NCBI RefSeq assembly: GCF_007004725.1
Contig: NZ_ML660162.1
Location: 1-64,000 of the forward strand
DNA length: 64,000 nt
Direction: 5' to 3'
From: Aliikangiella coralliicola
Lineage (GTDB): Bacteria > Pseudomonadota > Gammaproteobacteria > Enterobacterales > Kangiellaceae
Shown in pieces: positions 53,327 to 61,154 of the stretch. Position numbers and translations under genes: made by a program. Each line of letters starts with the position of its first letter. Position 1 is the stretch's first letter. The notes beneath the pieces are model-generated. The model had not been told where the DNA came from. It did no database searches and worked only from the letters and a program-made list of their open reading frames with translations.

Positions 53327-54061
53327 ATGGCGCAAACCAGTTTATTTCTCCAGGCGGTGAAAACCTGCCTAAAAAATAAAAGTTTAACTTACGCTGACGT
53401 TGCCAGGCATTTAAAACTTAGCGAAGCCAGTGTTAAACGTATTTTTTCTGAAGAAAATATTTCGTTGCAACGACTCGATCAAATTTGCCAGCTTATGAGC
53501 ATGGAGCTTTGCGACCTTGCTAAAATAGCCGAACAAAAGCAGCACGAAATACAGGAACTCACCGAAGAACAAGAAGCGGAGTTTGTGAAACAGCCTAAGC
53601 TACTTTTTGTCGCCTACATGTTATTAAACGATATGGATTTTGAATCAATAAAGACTCACTACAACATTGACGAGCATGAAGGCATTCAGCTTTTAGCTCA
53701 CCTCGATAGAATTAAGTTCATCGACCTACTACCGGGCAACCGGGTCAAACTACTAACTTCGCGCAACTTTCGCTGGCGAAAAAATGGCGCGATAGAAAAG
53801 CTTTTCAACGAACATATTCGAAAAGAATTTTTTCAATCTCGATTTTCAAAGTCCGATGAATGTATGAAGTTTGGATCGGCAATGGTGTCAAGGTCAACGA
53901 TACTTCTCATGCATCAGAAAATTGAAAAGCTGGTGGGCGAATTCAATGAACTAGCGATTCAAGACGCATCACTACCTTATGAAGAACGGCGTGGTTGCAG
54001 CATAGTCGGCGCTATTCGGCCTTGGGAATTTAGTTTATTTGCTCAATATCGGAAAAAATAA
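53327..54061 (+). CDS. XRE-type HTH regulator
   Basis: A 244-residue protein with an N-terminal XRE/Cro-type helix-turn-helix (LTYADVARHLKLSEASVKRIFSEENISLQRL). A helical segment follows (EQKQHEIQELTEEQEAEF), then a larger C-terminal domain I do not recognise, with a single CSIVGAIRPWEF end motif. It could regulate the preceding arsenic-related operon, but it is 85 bases beyond it, may be independent, and has no ArsR-like arsenic-binding cysteine cluster. No ribosome site is obvious. Confidence 0.8.
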   Translation: MAQTSLFLQAVKTCLKNKSLTYADVARHLKLSEASVKRIFSEENISLQRLDQICQLMSMELCDLAKIAEQKQHEIQELTEEQEAEFVKQPKLLFVAYMLLNDMDFESIKTHYNIDEHEGIQLLAHLDRIKFIDLLPGNRVKLLTSRNFRWRKNGAIEKLFNEHIRKEFFQSRFSKSDECMKFGSAMVSRSTILLMHQKIEKLVGEFNELAIQDASLPYEERRGCSIVGAIRPWEFSLFAQYRKK

Positions 54062-54134
54062 CACCGTCAGATTGGCTGGCCCAAATTATAAATTAGATTT
54101 AATAAGCGGATTCTTTAGCCCTAACTCAGAATAT

Positions 54135-54923
54135 TTAGATGGTCGACGAGGCCAATTTTTGCTGCAATGCAACTCGCAAACCTCGCACGACAATCGAATG
54201 AATTTCTGGTTCAACTTCTAACAAACAATGCTCAACTGACTGGGCTAAACTTAATTCTCGAATCGCATCAAAGCAGCTTCTTCGGTAAGCTTCCTCGTTA
54301 AACATGCCACCGGCAAATACGATTCTTCCAGGATTAAAGCAATTAACAACCCAGGAAACAGCCATCCCTAAATCTTGCCCGGCAGAAGCTAAAGTCAGTG
54401 CAGAATTCTCTTTGAGAGCGGTGCCGCTAGCCGTTTGAGCTAAGCGTAAATAACGCCCTTCACACAGTACTTTACAACTTCCGAGTTCTCCGCTAAAACC
54501 GTTTTCTCCGCGAAATACTTTACCATTAATGGCAATTCCCATCCCGATACCGGTACCGGACATAATAAGAATTTCTACCTGGTTTTTATTTTTGATAATG
54601 CCATAGGTTCCTGCCTCTACATCATTCAGGACAACTTCTAACTTACCTTTCGATGACAGTCGCTTCAGGTTAAAGCCATTAAACTGAGGTACAACATTAC
54701 TGACGTAACATCGATTGCCTTGCAGCAGGCCTGGAAATGCGACAGCGATTGAGTGATCCGTAAGATTAAATTCGGTTTCGAGATCTGCAATGATTTGAAT
54801 CAGTTGTTCTGGTTTAAAATCAATCCCTGTTTGATAAACTCGGTCATAAATTTCATCATTGACGTTATTTTCTATACACACTCGAATGAGTAATTTGGTG
54901 CCGCCAAGATCGATAGTAATCAC
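54135..54923 (-). CDS. ROK-family sugar kinase-like protein
   Basis: A 262-residue ROK protein: ITIDLGGTKLLIRV (phosphate loop 1), SIAVAFPGLLQGN, ILIMSGTGIGMGIAINGKV, then NGFSGELGSCKVLCEG. The usual zinc motif CxCGxxGCxE of ROK kinases is not kept. The start is the GTG at 54923: AAGGAGG ends five bases before it, whereas an ATG at 54947 has no site. It probably phosphorylates a hexose or amino sugar. It converges with the XRE gene. Confidence 0.85.
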   Translation of the reverse strand: MITIDLGGTKLLIRVCIENNVNDEIYDRVYQTGIDFKPEQLIQIIADLETEFNLTDHSIAVAFPGLLQGNRCYVSNVVPQFNGFNLKRLSSKGKLEVVLNDVEAGTYGIIKNKNQVEILIMSGTGIGMGIAINGKVFRGENGFSGELGSCKVLCEGRYLRLAQTASGTALKENSALTLASAGQDLGMAVSWVVNCFNPGRIVFAGGMFNEEAYRRSCFDAIRELSLAQSVEHCLLEVEPEIHSIVVRGLRVALQQKLASSTI

Positions 54924-55110
54924 CACCGCCTCCTTAAGTTTAAACAATTCGAACAGTATTTCTTATTATCTGACAATTGCCATGTTCTTAATCAGGAATA
55001 TAAATTAGTCAATCGCCAACGCTCAGGCTTTGTTGACCTGAAAGTTAACGCAAATAAAAAGTTCCTTGTAAAAGTAGTCCTTGCACGCCATTTATTCAAT
55101 TAATTTTTAC

Positions 55111-57861
55111 TTAGCGATGCTCCCAGTATAGCTTCGCTAAACTCTCGGCATCCACAGGTTCACTGATATGATAACCTTGAATATAATCACAACCTTGCGC
55201 CGCTAGCTCCCGCAGCGTATTTTCATCTTCAACGCCTTCAGCAATCACTTTCATTCCTAAGCTGTGCGCCAGATCGATGGTTGACTGTGCAATAATTCGA
55301 TCTTCTTTATCTTCTAACATTTGAGAGATAAAGGAACGGTCAATTTTCAGAACATCCAGCGGTAATTTTTTAATATAAGATAGAGAAGAATAACCAGTAC
55401 CGTAATCGTCTAATGAGCAGTGAATACCACGTAAGTTAAATTCATTGAGCTGTTGCATCGCTTGATCCAGATTGCTCATTAACGCTGTTTCCGTTACCTC
55501 AAATTCTATTTCAGACGCTTCGATTTCAAATTCCTGCATTAAGGAATCGACCTGGCCGATAAAATCTTCGTCAGTCAAATTTCGAGTCGATAAATTGATA
55601 GCAACATTGATCAAGATCCCTTCTCGTTTCCATTGCTGCATTTGCGCCATCGCAGTTTTCATTACCCAATAGGTCAGAGGCCGAATGAGCTGGGTAAGTT
55701 CCACTAACGGAATAAATTTAGCCGGAGGAAGCAGGCCATATTGTTTATGTTGCCAACGAACCAGCGCTTCACAGCCGATAATCTTGCCTGTCTTAAGTTC
55801 GTATTTAGGTTGATAGTGGAGAACCAGTTCATCATTTCGAATGGCTTCTGCCATTTCTGACATGATAACAAAGCGTTGATTAGTATCAGCATCAAGTGAA
55901 GGCGTGTACTCGCAAATAGACCTGCCTTCGTTTTTTGCGTGATACATTGCTAGCTCGGCGCATCGTAGCATCTCACTAAAACTATATTGTTCGCCTCGAG
56001 TTATCATCACGCCAATGCTGGAACTTATCTCCAGGTTTAATCCGTCCACAACAAACGCACGAGCAATCGAAATTTTTATTAATTCTGCAATTGCTGAGAT
56101 AGAGTCCAGATCGCTTTTATTACACACTAACACACAAAATTCATCGCCTCCCAGGCGATAAACTCGCGTATCGGTATCATTAATTGCATCGCTAATGCGA
56201 GGGCCGACAAGTTTTAACAGCTTGTCACCGATTTGGTGATCAAGCGTATCGTTTATCTCTTTGAAGCGATCCAGATCAACAAGAATAAGCCCCAATAATT
56301 TTTCATTTCTGCTGAGTGCTTTCAGTGCGACACGGCTATCTTGATTGAGCGCGTTTCGATTAGGTAATCCCGTTAGGTTATCATGGGTAGCCAGGCTTTC
56401 CATTAATTCATATTGGCGGGCATTAGCAAGCGCTAACGAAATACTTGATCCGATTGTTCGGTAAAACTCTAATTCATCTGAAGGGAACTTAGAGTCATAT
56501 TTAAAACCAATGGTAACTGCACCTAGTGCTTCATTTTGATAAATTAGCGGAATAACAATACCGCCTTTCACTTTTTCAAATTTCACCATTTCTTTAATAA
56601 GCGGATCGATTCTCTTATCTTCTTCTATCATCGGAAAAACTTCCAGTTTTCGCGATAACATAGCAATGCCGGTCGGCGATCCCATCTGCCCAAATGGAAA
56701 AATACTTCTTGCCTCAATCACCGGTTGGCTAACACCGCTGCTCGCAGAAATCTGCATGTTTTCGCCCGATGAACTAACAGTAGTAAAAATAAGCAAGGTG
56801 TCTTCGTGAATGCTCTGCAACAACGAAACGACTTCTTCGGCAATATGCTTAACGCTGTGGCTGGCGTGAAGCCTTTCAACCAAGGTATTTATCACACTTA
56901 ATTGAGAATTTTTTCTCGCCAGGCGACCTTGAGAGCGAAGCAAACTATGTTCAACATTTTGTTGCTCGGTCATGTCCAGTGCGACCCCGACAATCACCGG
57001 TTCATTTTCATAGATCGCCGTTTGAGTGGTTGCAAGCAAAGGAACAACTTCGCCGCTTTTGGTGATGCCGTTAAGATAAATGCTACCTTTGCCGACATCT
57101 AAAACATTCTTCATTTCCAGCTCAACTCGTTTGCGGTCTGTTTCATGAACCGCATCGATCACATTTTTGGTAAACATTTCTTCGTGACTGTAGCCAAATT
57201 TGGATCGGAAATATTGATTCCAACGGAGAAATTCTCCTTTTTGGCTAAGCATAAACATCAATGCAGGAACAGAATCTAATTGTGCCTGGTTAACCAGAAC
57301 TTCATCTTGCAGATTTTTGGTAATGAGTTGCCTTTCCAACTCTGACGAAACACGATAAGAGAAAATCTGTAAAATATTGGTCAGCAATGAAGTGCTGTGA
57401 AGTGGTTCGTGAGTCAATATGGCCAAGACGCCAACAGTGGCATTGTTCGAATCAATCAGAGTGACACCAAGAAATCCCTCGGCATTGAAATCCTGTATAA
57501 GCTTATCATTTGGATAGCGCTCTTGTGCCTTCTCCGGCACACATAAAAGCCCTTGCTCTAAAAGAGGCTGACAAGGAGAACCTTCTAACTCGTAAAGAGA
57601 ACCGGTATGACTCTCCCCTTTTGCGGATACTGCCAGAAATTGAAGATGAGTAGTGTCTTGCTCTTGACCCAGCAGTTCATTTTCTCTACGACCAATAAAA
57701 GCAAAATCAACGCCCAAATGCTCGCACATAGCTTGCACCAAGCCATCGAGGAAATCATCCCCAAGTCTACCCTTGGTTGCGTACAGCATTTTTTTGAGAA
57801 TGGTCTCAAATTGAACTGATTCGAATTTATTATCCGCTGGTGTTGATTCTGATTTCTGCAT
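55111..57861 (-). CDS. GAF-PAS-GAF-GGDEF-EAL c-di-GMP regulator
   Basis: A soluble 916-residue protein: GAF (about 25-165), PAS (185-300), second GAF (325-480), GGDEF with intact GGDEF (YRLGGDEFCVLV) and EAL with intact GCEALVRW, NLSTRNL, LDDYGTGYSSLSY, KIDRSFI and AEGVED. Both synthesis and breakdown of c-di-GMP are possible. The start is uncertain: ATG 57861 has no good ribosome site, and an in-frame TTG at 58011 would add 50 odd residues. Confidence 0.88.
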   Translation of the reverse strand: MQKSESTPADNKFESVQFETILKKMLYATKGRLGDDFLDGLVQAMCEHLGVDFAFIGRRENELLGQEQDTTHLQFLAVSAKGESHTGSLYELEGSPCQPLLEQGLLCVPEKAQERYPNDKLIQDFNAEGFLGVTLIDSNNATVGVLAILTHEPLHSTSLLTNILQIFSYRVSSELERQLITKNLQDEVLVNQAQLDSVPALMFMLSQKGEFLRWNQYFRSKFGYSHEEMFTKNVIDAVHETDRKRVELEMKNVLDVGKGSIYLNGITKSGEVVPLLATTQTAIYENEPVIVGVALDMTEQQNVEHSLLRSQGRLARKNSQLSVINTLVERLHASHSVKHIAEEVVSLLQSIHEDTLLIFTTVSSSGENMQISASSGVSQPVIEARSIFPFGQMGSPTGIAMLSRKLEVFPMIEEDKRIDPLIKEMVKFEKVKGGIVIPLIYQNEALGAVTIGFKYDSKFPSDELEFYRTIGSSISLALANARQYELMESLATHDNLTGLPNRNALNQDSRVALKALSRNEKLLGLILVDLDRFKEINDTLDHQIGDKLLKLVGPRISDAINDTDTRVYRLGGDEFCVLVCNKSDLDSISAIAELIKISIARAFVVDGLNLEISSSIGVMITRGEQYSFSEMLRCAELAMYHAKNEGRSICEYTPSLDADTNQRFVIMSEMAEAIRNDELVLHYQPKYELKTGKIIGCEALVRWQHKQYGLLPPAKFIPLVELTQLIRPLTYWVMKTAMAQMQQWKREGILINVAINLSTRNLTDEDFIGQVDSLMQEFEIEASEIEFEVTETALMSNLDQAMQQLNEFNLRGIHCSLDDYGTGYSSLSYIKKLPLDVLKIDRSFISQMLEDKEDRIIAQSTIDLAHSLGMKVIAEGVEDENTLRELAAQGCDYIQGYHISEPVDAESLAKLYWEHR

Positions 57862-57956
57862 GCAACCGACAACGCATTGGCAATTTAATAGCAAGATGTT
57901 CAGGATCTGCGAGTCTTCAGGCGAGTGGTTACACACCAAAGATTCGCATACCCCAC

Positions 57957-58034
57957 TTAAATATAGACCAATAACGGCATAAGTGCTCCGAACCCCTGAC
58001 CAGTTAGCCAAATTAACGCTATTTGATCAATCAT
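57957..58034 (-). CDS. Possible 25-codon upstream ORF
   Basis: ATG at 58034 preceded by AGGAG (three-base spacing), encoding 25 mostly hydrophobic residues (MIDQIALIWL...LLVYI) and ending 96 bases before the proposed GGDEF-EAL start, in another frame. It may be a leader peptide or coincidence. Confidence 0.25.
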   Translation of the reverse strand: MIDQIALIWLTGQGFGALMPLLVYI

Positions 58035-58131
58035 CAACTCCTGTTAAAAAATCACCAATAATCGGGAACACTTGAATTAGCAGCTGTGACAAATCAAACT
58101 GCCAACTCCCCTGATCTTGTTGTGGACTATA

Positions 58132-59460
58132 TCAGCGCGTTAACGGAAATTCAATAACTGCACAGCAACCTGTAACGTCTGTGCGGTTAGTGAGGCTTAA
58201 CTGACCTCTGTGGGCTTCAACGATTTGACGGCACAACACAAGACCAATACCCGATCCCTGTTTTTTGGTTGTATAGAAAGGAACGAACAGGTTATCAAGA
58301 TTGCTTATACCTGCACCCTGATCACAAATTGAGAGTTTAAAAAATGAATTTTCAACATTCCAGTTGATGCTGATAACACCATCAGAATTCAACGGTGTCA
58401 TGGCCTCTACTGCATTTTTGATCAGGTTGATAAACACTTGTTCAAATTGAAGTGGATCGATCATTAACTGAACATCATCAATGGATTCGATATGAATATT
58501 TTGCTCGCCAAAAAGTGATGCTACTTTTTCGATCAATTTTAACACCGAGGTTTGTTGAATATCCGGCTCTGGTAATTTCGCCAACTGTTTATAGGAATGC
58601 ACGAATTGACTCAAACCATTGGCGCGCTGTGAGATTATCTTCAACCCGTCAGTTAAATCAGGTTGGGTTAGTTCACTACAACCTTCGCGGCTAATTAATC
58701 GCCCGAGTGTCTGGCTAATGGACGCGATCGGTGTTAGCGAGTTGTTTATTTCGTGGCTGATGACCCTCACCAGACTTTGCCAGGCCTTTCTTTCCTCTTT
58801 CCGCAATAATGTCCTGACATCAGTAATGAAAAGTAACTTGTGTTGTTTACCGGACTCTCGAAACTCCTCCACATGGACATTAAACTTGCCTCGTTGTGGA
58901 CCGAAAGAGAGCGTTACTACTTGATTATGCCCGCTAGAAAATTGTTGCACCCATTCTAGCTGTTGCATAATTTCTGGATGAGTTTCTTCACCATCTAACC
59001 GGAATAACTTTTTCGCTGCAGGATTGATCAGCCCTGGAATATTTTGCTCGTTGAGAGCTAAAATGGCGACATCGATATGTTCAACAATAGTACGAACTAA
59101 CAACTGACTTTCCGTCGCCTCTAAACGCTGTTGACTCAGTCGCTCTGCCAAGCCATTAATCGAGTAAACCAGTTCATCCAGAGCCCCGTGGTTCTCACCA
59201 GCTCTGGCTCTCAGGGTATAATCGCCCTGGATCATTGCGTCGAGCAAATTACTTAAACTGCGAAATTGATAAGCTGATTTTTGATGGATTTGTGCATTGG
59301 TATAAGCAACGACAAAACCGCCAATCGGCGCTACTAACAGGATCAGATAAATCGATATTTCGGCATAAATCATCACCCACAGCAAAAGTAACAACAGAGG
59401 AACAGAAGCGCAAAGGGACAGGCGGGTTAGTTGATATTCGAAAGATTTTCTTTTTTGCAT
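58132..59460 (-). CDS. Membrane histidine kinase (NtrY/AtoS-like)
   Basis: A 442-residue sensor kinase: two N-terminal transmembrane helices (LCASVPLLLLLLWVMIYA, IYLILLVAPIGGFVVAY), a HAMP-like linker, a PAS domain, the HisKA box VISHEINNSLTPIASISQTL with the phospho-accepting His, N box (LINLIKNAVEAM), and G boxes (DQGAGI, KQGSGIGLVLC). It is encoded 142 bases downstream of the sigma-54 response regulator, its likely partner. The cluster order with an FtsX-type ABC exporter suggests it senses envelope stress or a peptide. Confidence 0.9.
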   Translation of the reverse strand: MQKRKSFEYQLTRLSLCASVPLLLLLLWVMIYAEISIYLILLVAPIGGFVVAYTNAQIHQKSAYQFRSLSNLLDAMIQGDYTLRARAGENHGALDELVYSINGLAERLSQQRLEATESQLLVRTIVEHIDVAILALNEQNIPGLINPAAKKLFRLDGEETHPEIMQQLEWVQQFSSGHNQVVTLSFGPQRGKFNVHVEEFRESGKQHKLLFITDVRTLLRKEERKAWQSLVRVISHEINNSLTPIASISQTLGRLISREGCSELTQPDLTDGLKIISQRANGLSQFVHSYKQLAKLPEPDIQQTSVLKLIEKVASLFGEQNIHIESIDDVQLMIDPLQFEQVFINLIKNAVEAMTPLNSDGVISINWNVENSFFKLSICDQGAGISNLDNLFVPFYTTKKQGSGIGLVLCRQIVEAHRGQLSLTNRTDVTGCCAVIEFPLTR

Positions 59461-59602
59461 AAAACCAGAGGCCTATGAGCAGGAAATAAGAATATGCGAA
59501 CGCTTAACTGGCAATCATCAATAGTTTTATAATTTTAGTCAATAAACGAAAACCACGAATTTGTTGTTAACCATTCACTTTGGCCGGCGTTGGCCCACTT
59601 TG

Positions 59603-61024
59603 TTATTTATTAATTGATTGACACTCTTCTTCTTTGAGTTTTTCCAAACGTCGGTAAAATGCACTCCGACTCAATCCTAAAGAATCAGCAGCACTTAAAG
59701 CGTTTCCATCAAAGTAAGCTAGCCGCTGTTGCACGACTTCCAACTCAATGGAAGCCAGGGTTCTCAGTTCGGATGAATTAGATTCTAACGTGCCGGACTC
59801 AAATGAGTTGTGTTTCTCAGTGTGAGTTTGTTGTACAGCAATCCCCAACTCACTAACCCCAATGGAATCACCTTGACACAAAATCTGTGCTCTTTCCATC
59901 ACATGCCCTAATTCTCTAACATTGCCTGGCCATGAGTATGACTGAAGAACTTTTGCGGCCTCATTGCTAATAATTAATACCGGCTGTGCGTATTTGTCGG
60001 CAACTTGTCGCAAAAAATCATTCGCTAATGGAAGAATATCTTCGATTCTTTCCCTCAGCGGCGGTATCTCAATTTCAATGGTGTTTATTCGATAAAGTAG
60101 ATCTTTTCGAAACTCGCCATTATTAACCATCTCGTCAAGTGTCGCATTAGTCGCAGTCACTAATCGAATGTTGACTGTTTGAGTTTTACTGGAGCCCACT
60201 TTTTCAAATTGACTCTCTTCTAACACTCGCAATAATTTTCCCTGCTGCGAATAAGGGGTATTGGCAATTTCATCGAGGAATAATGTTCCCCGGTCAGCCA
60301 ATTCGAAACGGCCGATGCGAGTCGACTTAGCATCAGTGAAAGCGCCTTTAAGATGACCAAACATTTCACTCTCGAACAAAGATTCGGTTACCGCTCCCAT
60401 ATTAACCGAAACCAATGATTCGCTTTTACGCATTGATTGACTATGAATGTACCGAGCAAATAAACTTTTGCCTGTTCCATTTTCTCCAGTCAACAAAACA
60501 CTCACGTCGCTTTTCGCAACCTGGTTAACTAGTGTCATCACATCACGCATGCGCTTCGACTCAGCGATAACTTCACCTGATTTTTCAACTTGCTCACGTA
60601 ACAACAGGTTTTGCTGGGTTAATTTCTGCGAGCGTTTCTGACTGTTAACCAGCTTAATCTGGTTACTGATAATGGCCAATAACCGATCATTTTCCCACGG
60701 CTTTTGAACAAAATCATTGGCGCCCATTTGCATTGTGCTTACCGCAACTTCAATTGTTCCCCACCCCGTCATCACAACAATTGGAATCAATTCATCAAGT
60801 TTACGAATTGCCTCAATCATTTTAATGCCTTCGTCGCCAGAAGTAGTATCTCGCGAATAATTTAAATCCATTAAGATAAGATCAAAATCCTGACGATTAA
60901 TCGCCGCCAGCGCCGAGGTTGGCGTTTCAGCGCTAACCACGGAAAAACCTTCCGCTTTTAATAGCATTTCTAACGCGGAAAGCACGCCGGAATCATCATC
61001 GACAATTAAAATATTTTGAGACAT
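59603..61024 (-). CDS. Sigma-54-dependent response regulator
   Basis: A 473-residue NtrC-type regulator: REC domain with phospho-acceptor Asp53 (LILMDLNYS), AAA+ domain (Walker A GENGTGKS, Walker B-type GTLFLDEI) and a Fis-type HTH (SAADSLGLSRSAFYRRLEKL). The sigma-54 contact loop reads GAFTDA rather than GAFTGA. ATG 61024 has AGGAACC nine bases ahead; a longer frame adds 20 non-conserved residues. It sits between the FtsX permease gene and the kinase gene, and is likely to activate the ABC operon. Confidence 0.9.
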   Translation of the reverse strand: MSQNILIVDDDSGVLSALEMLLKAEGFSVVSAETPTSALAAINRQDFDLILMDLNYSRDTTSGDEGIKMIEAIRKLDELIPIVVMTGWGTIEVAVSTMQMGANDFVQKPWENDRLLAIISNQIKLVNSQKRSQKLTQQNLLLREQVEKSGEVIAESKRMRDVMTLVNQVAKSDVSVLLTGENGTGKSLFARYIHSQSMRKSESLVSVNMGAVTESLFESEMFGHLKGAFTDAKSTRIGRFELADRGTLFLDEIANTPYSQQGKLLRVLEESQFEKVGSSKTQTVNIRLVTATNATLDEMVNNGEFRKDLLYRINTIEIEIPPLRERIEDILPLANDFLRQVADKYAQPVLIISNEAAKVLQSYSWPGNVRELGHVMERAQILCQGDSIGVSELGIAVQQTHTEKHNSFESGTLESNSSELRTLASIELEVVQQRLAYFDGNALSAADSLGLSRSAFYRRLEKLKEEECQSINK

Positions 61025-61154
61025 TAAATAAGGTTCCTGATAAGTCAGGCGGCCACGCGATTGATGCGGCTGCCTGTGTATCATTTTAGAGAGCGAATTT
61101 ACCGTTTACAATACTAACTGCAGCATAATTGAAAACAATACTAAAAGTATCAGA

